Shown piece by piece: positions 41,955 to 50,322 of a stretch of DNA of 64,000 nt; positions within the stretch are counted from its first letter, which is position 1, and each line of letters begins with the position of its first letter. Origin of the DNA: Roseomonas aerilata DSM 19363 (lineage in GTDB: Bacteria > Pseudomonadota > Alphaproteobacteria > Acetobacterales > Acetobacteraceae); the NCBI RefSeq assembly GCF_000711725.1, contig NZ_JONP01000011.1, forward strand, positions 124,001 through 188,000, given 5' to 3'. The notes under the pieces are model-generated. The model saw nothing but the letters and a program-made list of their open reading frames with translations. It did not search any database and was not told where the DNA came from. The position numbers and the translations under genes are program-made.

Positions 41955-43475
41955 TCAGGCCCCGTCCACCCGGGGAAGCCTGTCCTTCAGCATGGAGACG
42001 CCACCCTTGTAGGAGGGCAGGCCGGTCAGCACGCCCTCGAAATCCGTCAGCGCCTCGCCGACCTGCAGCCCGCCAGCACTCAACTTCAGCTCGCGGATCG
42101 TCCGCTCATGCGCGTTGCTGCGCGTCTTAACAACGGAGATCGCGGTTCGAACCTGCCCCGCCGCCTCGAAGAAGCGGAAGAAGAGGATGCTGTCGCTGAG
42201 ATAGCTGAGGTCGACATCGGCGCGCACGTCTCCCACCAGCCCGTGATGGCCGAGGACGAGCATCGTCTTGACCCCGCGCTGGCCGAGATAGCTCAGCAGC
42301 TCGTGCATCTGCAGGAGAAGGTAGTTCTCCCCGGGCATCGACTGCATGTAGGCGTTGAGGCTGTCGATGACGATGAAGCTGCATCCCCCCTCCTCCACTG
42401 CGGCGCGCACACGGCAGGCGAACTCGCCGGGGGAAAGCTCGGCCGGGTCGATCTGGCGGAGCGTCAGCCGCCCCGACTCGACATGGGGGCGAAGGTCCAT
42501 CCCCAGTGCCGCGCTGCGGGAGAGGAAGGTGCCCAGGCCCTCGTCGAAAAGGTAGTAGGTCGCGCGCTCCCCGCGCTCGAGGGCAGCCATCACGCAGTGC
42601 GCCGCCGTCGTGGACTTGCCCACGCCGGAAGGGCCGCTGAGAAGGATGTTCGTGCCGGGCACCAGCCCGCCGCCGAGAAGGGTGTCGAGGTCGGCGTTGC
42701 CGCTCGATGCGGGGGCGGACGTGAAGCTGCCGTGGTGCTCGGCTGCGACCAGCCGCGGGAAGACGGTCAGCCCCCCGGTGTCGAGCACGAAGTCGTGGAA
42801 GCCGCCACGGAACTTGATGCCGCGCATCTTCACCACGCGCAGCCGCCGCCGCTCCGCGCCGTAGTTGCGGGGCACCTGCTCAAGCGAGATCACGCCGTGG
42901 GCGATGCTGTGCAGTTGCAGGTCCGTGGGATCGGCCGTGCGGTCGTCCAGCATGAGCACCGTGCAGCGGCGGCTGGAGAAGAAGCCCTTCAGCGCCAGGA
43001 TCTGGCGGCGGTAGCGAAGCGGGCTCTGGGCCAGCAGCCGCATCTCGGAGAGGCTGTCGAACACCACGCGGGCGGGGCGCAGGTCCTCCACCCGCTGCAT
43101 CACCTCCCGCGTCGTTTCACCCAACTCCACCTCGGAGGGGTGCAGCACCGTCTGCTCGCTCTCCGGATCGAGGCCGAGGTCGCCGGCCAGCTCGAAGAGG
43201 GAAAGGCCGTCCAGCGACCAGCCATGCGCCTCAGCCACCGCGCGCAGCTCTTCGGCGGTCTCCGAGAGGGTGATATAGAGCCCCGCCTCCCCCTTCGCCG
43301 CGCCCTCCAGCAGGAACTGCAGCGAGAGCGTGGTCTTCCCCGTCCCCGGCGTTCCCTCCACGAGGTAGAGGCGGTCCCGCGTCAATCCCCCGCCGAGGAT
43401 GTCGTCCAGGCCCGCAATCCCCGTAGAAGCGCGATTCGGATCGACAGGCGGCACAGTCTCAAAGGAGCGGGTCAC
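41955..43475 (-). CDS. kaiC: KaiC-like circadian/signalling ATPase
   Basis: A 506-residue double-RecA protein of the KaiC family. CI Walker A is GTPGTGKTT (41-49) and CII Walker A is GPSGVGKST (281-289). The start TGIAGLDDILGGGLTRDRLYLVEG is canonical. In CII the region aligned with the cyanobacterial Ser431-Thr432 autophosphorylation pair reads DLSYLSDSI, so Ser is kept (Ser424) and Thr is replaced by Tyr. No KaiA or KaiB is encoded nearby; instead the downstream gene is a hybrid kinase with PAS domain. It probably forms a KaiC/kinase signalling unit, possibly for stress or time-of-day adaptation. Confidence 0.9.
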   Translation of the reverse strand: MTRSFETVPPVDPNRASTGIAGLDDILGGGLTRDRLYLVEGTPGTGKTTLSLQFLLEGAAKGEAGLYITLSETAEELRAVAEAHGWSLDGLSLFELAGDLGLDPESEQTVLHPSEVELGETTREVMQRVEDLRPARVVFDSLSEMRLLAQSPLRYRRQILALKGFFSSRRCTVLMLDDRTADPTDLQLHSIAHGVISLEQVPRNYGAERRRLRVVKMRGIKFRGGFHDFVLDTGGLTVFPRLVAAEHHGSFTSAPASSGNADLDTLLGGGLVPGTNILLSGPSGVGKSTTAAHCVMAALERGERATYYLFDEGLGTFLSRSAALGMDLRPHVESGRLTLRQIDPAELSPGEFACRVRAAVEEGGCSFIVIDSLNAYMQSMPGENYLLLQMHELLSYLGQRGVKTMLVLGHHGLVGDVRADVDLSYLSDSILFFRFFEAAGQVRTAISVVKTRSNAHERTIRELKLSAGGLQVGEALTDFEGVLTGLPSYKGGVSMLKDRLPRVDGA

Positions 43476-43608
43476 GGGCGCGGAGGCCTCCTCTTCTGCC
43501 GGGCGCGGCGAGGTGGGGAGCAGGGGGCGGATTTCATCAACAAATGCAAATCACGTGTGGGTCTTAACGGAACCGTTTTAAACGGGCTCGCAAAGAATTT
43601 TGTCCCCA

Positions 43609-44634
43609 TTAGCGAGTGCCGAAGCGCAGTTGCGTCGTCGAGCGGAACACCTCCCCCGGCCGCAGCACGGTGGAGGGGAAGGCCGGCCGGTTCGGGCTAT
43701 CCGGGAAGTGCTGGGTCTCCAGCGCCACGCCGTCGCCGCTCCGGTAGAGGCGCCCGCCGGGTCCCGCCAGCGTCCCATCCAGCAGATTTCCGCTGTAGAA
43801 CTGCAGGCCCGGCTGGTCCGTCAGCACCTCCAGCACCCGCCCGCTGCCGGGGTCGCGCAGGCGCGCGGCGGGCCGCACCCCGGCGCCGGGCACGCCGCGC
43901 AGCACCCAGTTGTGGTCGTAGCCCTGCCCGATCCGGAGCTGCGGGTGGTCGGCGCGGATGCGGGCGCCGATCGGCACGGGGGTGCGGAAATCGAAGGGCG
44001 TGCCCTCCACCGGCAGGATCTCGCCCGTGGGGATCACCGTCTCGTCCACCGGGGTGAAGCCGTCCGCGGCGATCTCCAGCTCGTGACCGAGGGCGGTGCC
44101 CGACCCCTCTCCCGCCAGGTTCCAGTAGCTGTGGTTGGTCAGGTTCACGACCGTCGGCGCGTCCGTTTCCGCGGCGTAGTCGATGCGCAGCGTGTCCGCC
44201 CCCTCCAGCGTGTAGGAGACGCGCACGGTCAGCGTGCCCGGATAGCCCTCCTCCCCGTCCGGGCTGACCAGGGAAAGGTCCAGCCGGCGGGGATCGGCGG
44301 CGGCGACATCCCAGATCCGCTTGTCGAAGCCGCGCCCCCCGCCATGCAGGCTGTTCGGCCCGTCATTGGTAGCGAGGCGGTGCTCGCGCCCATCTAGCGT
44401 GAAGCGCCCCCGTGCGATGCGATTGGCATAGCGGCCGATGAGGGCGCCGAAATAGGGCCCCTGCGCCGCGTAGTCGGCCGGCGCGGGCAGGCCGAGCGCG
44501 ACATTGGCGAAGCGTCCCTCGCGGTCCGGCACCTCCAGCCGCTCGATGACGCCGCCGAGTGTGAGGATGGTGGCGCGAAGGCCGGGCGCCTCCAGAAGGT
44601 GGCGTTGCGCCCGGGCTGGATCATTGGCTGGCAT
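43609..44634 (-). CDS. galM: aldose 1-epimerase (galactose mutarotase)
   Basis: A 341-residue mutarotase. The ATG at 44634 follows AGGAGG at 4 nt. Family motifs are GALIGRYANRIARGRF, NDGPNSLHGGGRGFDKRIW, VNLTNHSYWNLAG (catalytic His), and the C-terminal VALETQHFPDSPNRPAFPS (catalytic Glu). It interconverts alpha and beta anomers of hexoses in the cytoplasm. Neighbouring genes are unrelated. Confidence 0.93.
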   Translation of the reverse strand: MPANDPARAQRHLLEAPGLRATILTLGGVIERLEVPDREGRFANVALGLPAPADYAAQGPYFGALIGRYANRIARGRFTLDGREHRLATNDGPNSLHGGGRGFDKRIWDVAAADPRRLDLSLVSPDGEEGYPGTLTVRVSYTLEGADTLRIDYAAETDAPTVVNLTNHSYWNLAGEGSGTALGHELEIAADGFTPVDETVIPTGEILPVEGTPFDFRTPVPIGARIRADHPQLRIGQGYDHNWVLRGVPGAGVRPAARLRDPGSGRVLEVLTDQPGLQFYSGNLLDGTLAGPGGRLYRSGDGVALETQHFPDSPNRPAFPSTVLRPGEVFRSTTQLRFGTR

Positions 44635-44707
44635 GGGACCTCCTGGCATCGGCCGTAGAAGGAAGGTCCGGCAGGGCGCGGCGTTGCACGGGCGCCGCGC
44701 CCTGCCG

Positions 44708-46783
44708 TCAGGGCAGCCAGACCTCGATCGTGCCCGGGCGCGGCCGCGGGCGGTAGGAGGAGAAGTCCTGCACCCGCGCCTCGACGCCCGAGGAGGCGAG
44801 AAGGCCAGCGACCGTCTCCGCGCTGCCCGCATCCGCCGGGAGGAAGTGGCGCACCACGGCGAAGCTCGGCCCCCTTCCGCCTCGGCGGACCTGAAGGTCC
44901 GGGTAGCGCGCGGTCAGCCCGGCCAGGAGGCGCTCCGACCTTTCCTGTGGGGTGGCGGAGAGAAAGTGGACAATCACCCGCGCCGGCGGCCCTCTGGGCG
45001 CTTCAGTCCGGGCCGGCGCCTCGGCAGGGGCAGGGGGCGCTGGAGGCGCGAGGAACCCCTGGTTCAAGGGTGGCACCGGTGGGATGGCCACGGGCGCGGA
45101 AGGCTCGGCGGCGGGCGCCGCATTCCCCTCCGCCGCGGCCGGGGGCGGCGTTGAAGAAGCGGGCTCGGTGGGCACTGCTGGCGCCGCGCTGGTGGCCGGC
45201 GGGGGCCCGGAGAGGTCCGGCCGCGGCGCGGCTGGCTCCGGCGCCGCGACTGGCTCTGGCGTTGCCACTGGCGCGGGCGCAGGCGCCACTGTTGGCGCGG
45301 GTGGGGCGGGCGCAGGCGCGGGCGGCACCGTCGCGGCTGACGGCTCGGGCGCCACGGCGGCCGGGGCTGTCCTCGTGGCCGTCGAGCTTCCGCTATCGCT
45401 GCGCAGGGCGACCATGATGCGGTCCAGGTCGGTTCTCTCCGCCAGCCAGGCGCGGGCCGGCGCCAACCGCGCCAGCGGACTGCCAGGCGGGGCGTCCTTC
45501 GATCGTTCCACCGCCACCGCCGCCCCGACCAGGATCAGCAGGGCCACGATGGCGAGCACCCAACCGCCACCCCGCCGCCTCCGGGCAGGGGAAACGGCGG
45601 GGGCGGGCTCCGCGAGGACCGGTTCCGCCGCCGCTGGGGACACCGGCCGGACGGGCGGTGCGTCGCTTCCCGAAGAGGGCTTCGCGGCGTTCGTCGGGGG
45701 CTCGATCCTGCCGGGAGCCGGCGCGACGAGGCGCGCCTCCGCGACGGGCTGCGGAGGGATGGCGATCTCGTCGGCCGTCGCCGGCACCGTCTCGGTCGGC
45801 GGGGTAACGGGGGCCGTGAACGTCGCATCCGCCGCCACCTCGGGCAGGGGGCTGCCGGCTGGAGCATCGCCCGAGGGCGGAGCAGCTGCGGGCACCACCG
45901 GCGCGGTGGGCGGCGGTGCGGCAGGTGGAAGGGGGCGGAGACCGTCCACCCACTCCGCCGCCGCATCCACCAGGTGCGGCCGCGTGGGCGGCGCGCCCTC
46001 CTCCGGTCGGGGACGCGGGGTGGGCGGCTCTGCCGGGTCCGGCGGGGGCGCGGTCCGGGTGGCCGGCGCGATCCCCGCGGCGTGGCGCGTCGCCTCCACC
46101 ACATGATGGGCCAGGACCTCCGGCGATCCCTCGAGCGAGGCGGCGAAGGCGGCGGCCTTCGTGAGCACGTTCACCAGCCGCGGCACGCCGCCGGAGCGCC
46201 GGGCGATCTCCTCCACCGCCTCGGCCGCGAAGAGGTCGGGCGGGTAGCCGGCAGCGGCGAGGCGGGCCGCGACGAAGCCGGGCAACTCCGCGCGGGACAC
46301 GGGGCCGAGCGTCACGGCAACGGCCGGCCGGCCCAGCGCCTCCAGCCGGCGCAGAAGGGGCGGCAGGCCGACGAGGATCCGAGGAGGAAGATGGGCGGCC
46401 TGCCCGACACCGAGCAGCGGGGCGATCTGGTCGTCGCCGCTGCGGTCAGCCTCGTCGAGCAGCACGGTGGACGCGGCCAGCGCGGCGTCCCCCGCCTCCG
46501 CCCGATAGGTCAGCAGGTCATGGGTGGTGCGCAGCAGAAGGACGCCGTCCTGCCGCCCGCGCAGGATCTCCGCGAGTTGCCCAAGCAGCAGCGTCTTGCC
46601 TGTCCCGGCCGCGCCGACCAACGCGACCACCGGCGCCCCGCGCTCCAGGGCCTCCAGCACCCGGCGGCGCGCCTCCTCCAGGGCCGCGTGCGGCACGGCC
46701 TGTCGCGACGCCTCGATCGCCGGAAGGGGCGCCGCGGTGGGTGGCAGCCCCGGCTCGGACTCTGCGTCGGTCGTGTGCTGCAA
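44708..46783 (-). CDS. ExeA/GspA-like AAA ATPase with TM anchor and C-terminal domain
   Basis: A 691-residue three-part protein. Residues 1-230 form an AAA domain of the ExeA/GspA type (Walker A VGAAGTGKTLLLGQL at 56-64, Walker B STVLLDEAD near 105, sensor-like GGVPRLVNVLTKAAAFAA). Residues 230-400 are Pro/Ala-rich and disordered. A single membrane helix lies at about 407-425. Residues 426-590 are a second long Pro/Ala linker. A compact C-terminal domain (about 600-691) resembles SPOR-like peptidoglycan-binding or other extracytoplasmic cell-envelope domains. It plausibly couples a cytoplasmic ATPase to the cell wall. No general secretion genes lie nearby. Confidence 0.75.
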   Translation of the reverse strand: MQHTTDAESEPGLPPTAAPLPAIEASRQAVPHAALEEARRRVLEALERGAPVVALVGAAGTGKTLLLGQLAEILRGRQDGVLLLRTTHDLLTYRAEAGDAALAASTVLLDEADRSGDDQIAPLLGVGQAAHLPPRILVGLPPLLRRLEALGRPAVAVTLGPVSRAELPGFVAARLAAAGYPPDLFAAEAVEEIARRSGGVPRLVNVLTKAAAFAASLEGSPEVLAHHVVEATRHAAGIAPATRTAPPPDPAEPPTPRPRPEEGAPPTRPHLVDAAAEWVDGLRPLPPAAPPPTAPVVPAAAPPSGDAPAGSPLPEVAADATFTAPVTPPTETVPATADEIAIPPQPVAEARLVAPAPGRIEPPTNAAKPSSGSDAPPVRPVSPAAAEPVLAEPAPAVSPARRRRGGGWVLAIVALLILVGAAVAVERSKDAPPGSPLARLAPARAWLAERTDLDRIMVALRSDSGSSTATRTAPAAVAPEPSAATVPPAPAPAPPAPTVAPAPAPVATPEPVAAPEPAAPRPDLSGPPPATSAAPAVPTEPASSTPPPAAAEGNAAPAAEPSAPVAIPPVPPLNQGFLAPPAPPAPAEAPARTEAPRGPPARVIVHFLSATPQERSERLLAGLTARYPDLQVRRGGRGPSFAVVRHFLPADAGSAETVAGLLASSGVEARVQDFSSYRPRPRPGTIEVWLP

Positions 46784-46985
46784 ACGGCCTCCTCACCTCA
46801 GCGGCAGGGGCAGACATAACCCGGATCGGCCCGATTCTGATGGCTCCGGCCCCCTATGGCGATGAGTTGAAGAGGGCGCTGCCCCGGCGCGCCATCCGCC
46901 TGGCCCGGGTGCGTGCGCTGGATGGTCGTCCCCACCGCACCGTCTCTGCCTCAGGGGCGCGAGCCGCGGACACCGTCCAAGCCCT

Positions 46986-47002
46986 TTGGCACACACCTTG
47001 CT
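46986..47002 (+). promoter_or_regulatory. candidate sigma-54 promoter
   Basis: TTGGCACACACCTTGCT carries GG at 46988-46989 and GC at 47000-47001, exactly one -24/-12 spacing apart (10 bases between). It matches the TGGCAC-N5-TTGCW consensus at all invariant positions. It lies 46 bp upstream of the ABC ATPase start, giving a leader of about 35 bp. Confidence 0.6.
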
Positions 47003-47047
47003 CAGCTTCACCTCAAGGGCTGGTCAGCCCAGGGAATGCGGGGACGG

Positions 47048-48100
47048 ATGCACGGCGCCAGCGTCGAACTTGTTCAGGTCAGCAAGCGCTACGGCCCCGC
47101 CGTGGCGGTGGACGCGATCAATCTGAGGATCCCCGAAGGCGCCTATTGCTGCCTTCTCGGCCCTTCCGGCTGCGGCAAGACCACGACCCTGCGGATGATC
47201 GCGGGGCATGAGATCGTCACCGACGGCGACGTGCTGATCGGCCCGCGCGAGGTCGGCCACCTGCCGCCCGCGGCCCGCGGCACGGCCATGATGTTCCAGT
47301 CCTACGCCCTGTTCCCGCACCTCAACCTCCTCGACAACGTCGCCTTCGGGCCGCGCATGCGGGGCGTGGACAAGGCCGCCCGACAGAAGAAGGCGCGGGA
47401 GATGCTCGCCCTGGTGCGGATGGAAGCCCTGGCGCACCGCCTGCCCGCGCAGCTCTCGGGCGGACAGCAGCAGCGGGTGGCGCTCGCCCGCGCACTGGTC
47501 ACCGAGCCCTCGGTCCTGCTGCTGGACGAGCCGCTGAGCGCGCTCGATCCCTTCCTGCGCATCCAGGTTCGCGCCGAGCTGAAGCGGCTGCAGTCGGAGC
47601 TGGGCATCACCTTCATCCACGTCACCCACAGCCAGGAGGAGGCCATGGCCCTCTCGGACCTCGTGGTGGTGATGAACAACGGGCGGATCGAGCAGGCGGG
47701 AACACCGCGCGAGGTCTTCTCTCGGCCCGACACCGCCTTCGTCGCCCGCTTCATCGGCGGGCACAACGTGATCGTCCTGCCTGGCGGCAAGGCCATGGCG
47801 GTGCGGGTGGACCGGATGCGCCTCCTGCCGGAAGCCTCGCCGACGACGCCCCTCTCGCTCGGCGCGCGGGTGGAGACGGTGGAGTACCAGGGCTCCTTCG
47901 TGCAGCTCCGCCTGCGGCCGCTGGATCCTGCCCTCGGCACCACGGAGCTCTTCGCCGTGGTGCCGGACGACGCCTTCGCCGCCCGCCCCTTCGCGGTGGG
48001 CGATGCCGTGACCGCGCGCTGGGAGGCGGGCGACGCCCATCCCCTGCGCGACGCGCAACCGCCGGCCCTCGTGCCGGCCCTGGAGGAACCCACCCCATGA
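47048..48100 (+). CDS. spermidine/putrescine-type ABC transporter ATPase
   Basis: A 350-residue ABC ATPase of the PotA type. Walker A is GPSGCGKTTT near residue 42-50, the Q-loop is AMMFQSYALFPHLNLLDNVAFG, the signature is QLSGGQQQRVALARAL, Walker B is SVLLLDEPLSALDP, and the switch is HVTHSQEEAMALSD. A C-terminal TOBE domain follows from about residue 245. An in-frame ATG 12 bases upstream is possible. The stop overlaps the binding-protein ATG by 4 bp. It energises import with the two permeases downstream. Confidence 0.92.
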   Translation: MHGASVELVQVSKRYGPAVAVDAINLRIPEGAYCCLLGPSGCGKTTTLRMIAGHEIVTDGDVLIGPREVGHLPPAARGTAMMFQSYALFPHLNLLDNVAFGPRMRGVDKAARQKKAREMLALVRMEALAHRLPAQLSGGQQQRVALARALVTEPSVLLLDEPLSALDPFLRIQVRAELKRLQSELGITFIHVTHSQEEAMALSDLVVVMNNGRIEQAGTPREVFSRPDTAFVARFIGGHNVIVLPGGKAMAVRVDRMRLLPEASPTTPLSLGARVETVEYQGSFVQLRLRPLDPALGTTELFAVVPDDAFAARPFAVGDAVTARWEAGDAHPLRDAQPPALVPALEEPTP

Positions 48101-49383
48101 CCGAGACCCCCTTCCGGAGCGCGCGGCCCGGCCGCCGCGACCTGCTGCGCGCGACCGCCGGCCTGGCCCTCGCCGGCGCGGCCACGAAGCTCGCCGCCCC
48201 CGCCGTGCACGCGCAGGAGCCGGTAACGCTGCGCTATCTCGGCACCGCCGTGAACCAGAGCGCCGAGATCGCCGCCAAGGCGAAGCAGGACCTCGGCATC
48301 ACCATCGAGTACATCCCCGTCACCACCGACGACGTAATCCGCCGCGCCGTGACGCAGCCCAACACCTTCGACCTGCTGGACATGGAGTACTTCTCCGTCA
48401 AGCGCGTGCTGCCCTCCGGCAACCTGCAGGGCATCGAGGCGCGGCGGATCAAGCTGTTCGACAAGATCACGCCGGTCTTCACGCGCGGCGTGACGGCGGG
48501 CGGCAAGACGCTGGGCGAGCAGGGCACGGCGCCGAAGAAGGTGCAGTTCATCACCGGCCGCGGCAGCAAGGATCTCGCCCCCTCTCCCACCGAGTGGATG
48601 ACGCTGATCCCCACCACCTACAACGCGGACACGCTGGGCATCCGCCCCGACCTGATCGGCCGCCCGATCGACAGCTGGGCCGAGCTGCTGAACCCGCAGT
48701 TCAAGGGCAAGGCTTCCATCCTCAACATCCCCTCCATCGGCATCATGGACGCAGCCATGGTGATGGAGGCGACTGGCGCCTATAAGTACCCGGACAAGGG
48801 CAACATGACGCGGGCCGAGATCGACCGCACCATGGCCATGCTGACCGAAGCCAAGAGGGCCGGCCAGTTCCGCGCCTTCTGGTCCGAGTTCAACGAGAGC
48901 GTGAACCTGATGGCCTCCGGCGAGACGGTCATCCAGTCCATGTGGTCGCCCGCCGTGACGAAGGTGCGCAGCCAGGGCGTGCAGTGCATCTACCAGCCGC
49001 TGAAGGAGGGCTACCGCGCCTGGGCCACGGGCTTCGGCATGCCGCGCACGCTGGACGGCCGCAAGCTCGACGCTGCCTATGAATTCATCAACTGGTTCCT
49101 CTCCGGCTGGGCTGGCGCCTTCCTCAACCGCCAGGGCTACTACTCCGCCGTGCTGGAAACCGCGCAGGCCAATATGGAGCCCTACGAGTGGGCCTACTGG
49201 ATGGAGGGCAAGCCGGCCGCGCAGGACATCAAGGCGCCGGACGGCTCCCTGCTGGAGAAGGCCGGCACCGTGCGTGACGGCGGCTCCTACGAGGACCGCA
49301 TGGGCCGCGTGGCCTGCTGGAACGCCGTCATGGACGAGAACACCTATCTCATCCGCAAGTGGAATGAGTTCATTGCCTCCTGA
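48097..49383 (+). CDS. polyamine-type ABC substrate-binding protein
   Basis: A 428-residue extracellular solute-binding protein with a twin-arginine signal (RPGRRDLLRATAGLALAGAATKLAAPAVHAQ). The mature part fits the PotD/PotF superfamily of iron/polyamine binders (LRYLGTAVNQSAEIAAKAKQDLGI, later PTTYNADTLGI and NIPSIGIMDAAMVMEATG). Its overlap with the ATPase gene and the two following permeases defines a type I importer. Ligand may be a polyamine, an opine or another small cation; it cannot be read out. Confidence 0.9.
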   Translation: MTETPFRSARPGRRDLLRATAGLALAGAATKLAAPAVHAQEPVTLRYLGTAVNQSAEIAAKAKQDLGITIEYIPVTTDDVIRRAVTQPNTFDLLDMEYFSVKRVLPSGNLQGIEARRIKLFDKITPVFTRGVTAGGKTLGEQGTAPKKVQFITGRGSKDLAPSPTEWMTLIPTTYNADTLGIRPDLIGRPIDSWAELLNPQFKGKASILNIPSIGIMDAAMVMEATGAYKYPDKGNMTRAEIDRTMAMLTEAKRAGQFRAFWSEFNESVNLMASGETVIQSMWSPAVTKVRSQGVQCIYQPLKEGYRAWATGFGMPRTLDGRKLDAAYEFINWFLSGWAGAFLNRQGYYSAVLETAQANMEPYEWAYWMEGKPAAQDIKAPDGSLLEKAGTVRDGGSYEDRMGRVACWNAVMDENTYLIRKWNEFIAS

Positions 49384-49392
49384 GTCGCGGGT

Positions 49393-50322
49393 ATGATGGA
49401 CGGCATGGCGCGCGTGTCCGATACCACTGGGAAAGACGCGCGCGCCATGCGGCGCGGCCGGGGGACCGCCTACTGGCAGGCGGCGCCCTTTGCCCTTCTG
49501 TTCCTCGTCTTCTTCATCGTGCCACTGGTGCTCACCGTCGCCGTCTCCTTCTGGCGCTTCGACGACTACGTGCTGTCGCCCGACCTCAACCTCGATGCCT
49601 ACCGCGAGGTCTTCGAGGGCTGCATCGACAAGCTGCCCTCGCTCTGCGTCACCTTCGCGACCTATCTCTCCACGCTTCGCTTCGCATTGATGGCCTGGGC
49701 AGCAACCCTCGTGCTCGGCTTCGGCATCGCCTATTTCCTCGCCTTCCACGTTCGCAGCGTGCCGGTGCAGATGGCGCTGTTCCTTCTCTGCACGGTACCC
49801 TTCTGGACCTCCAACATCATCCGCATGGTCGCCTGGGTGCCGCTGCTCGGGCGGAACGGGCTGGTGAACCAGGGGCTGCAGGCGGTGGGGCTCACGACGG
49901 GACCGCTTGACTGGCTGCTCTACTCGCAATTTTCCGTCGTGCTCGCCTTCGTGCACCTCTACACGCTGTTCATGATGGTGCCGATCTTCAACTCCATGGC
50001 GCGGATCGACCGCTCCCTCATCGAGGCCGCGCGCGATGCCGGGGCCTCGGGCTGGCAGACGCTGTGGAACGTGGTCATCCCGCTCTGCAAGCCCGGCATC
50101 GTCATCGGCTCCATCTTCGTGCTGACCATCGTGATGGGCGATTTCGTGACCGTCGGCATCATGGGCGGGCAGCAGATCGCCTCCATCGGCAAGGTGATCC
50201 AGGTGCAGATGAGCTACCTGCAATTTCCGATCGCCGCCGCCAATGCCGTGGTGCTGCTCGGCATCGTGCTGCTGATGATCTGGGCCCTGACCAGGCTGGT
50301 CGATATTCGGCGGGAGCTATGA
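49393..50322 (+). CDS. ABC permease (PotB-like)
   Basis: A 309-residue permease with about six hydrophobic helices. The first is AAPFALLFLVFFIVPLVLTVAVSFW after a polar N-terminus. The EAA-type coupling loop reads IDRSLIEAARDAGASGWQTLWNVVIPLCKPG. In-frame ATG codons at 49396 and 49405 are alternative starts. It overlaps the second permease gene, and the invariant gene order (ATPase, SBP, permease, permease) matches spermidine/putrescine-type systems. Confidence 0.9.
   Translation: MMDGMARVSDTTGKDARAMRRGRGTAYWQAAPFALLFLVFFIVPLVLTVAVSFWRFDDYVLSPDLNLDAYREVFEGCIDKLPSLCVTFATYLSTLRFALMAWAATLVLGFGIAYFLAFHVRSVPVQMALFLLCTVPFWTSNIIRMVAWVPLLGRNGLVNQGLQAVGLTTGPLDWLLYSQFSVVLAFVHLYTLFMMVPIFNSMARIDRSLIEAARDAGASGWQTLWNVVIPLCKPGIVIGSIFVLTIVMGDFVTVGIMGGQQIASIGKVIQVQMSYLQFPIAAANAVVLLGIVLLMIWALTRLVDIRREL

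Noticed and set aside
43555-43590. GGAAC upstream of the KaiC-like gene as a general-stress (EcfG) promoter
   Set aside because: GGAAC occurs on the plus strand at about 43569, but no CGTT lies at the required 16-17 base spacing and the orientation is away from kaiC.
39963-44057. A 1364-codon plus-strand frame
   Set aside because: Antisense to the kinase, KaiC-like and galM genes, all with unmistakable motifs; composition is typical of a shadow frame.
47302-50223. A 973-codon minus-strand frame opposite the ABC operon
   Set aside because: The plus-strand genes have Walker motifs, a Tat signal and membrane helices; the minus frame is a shadow.
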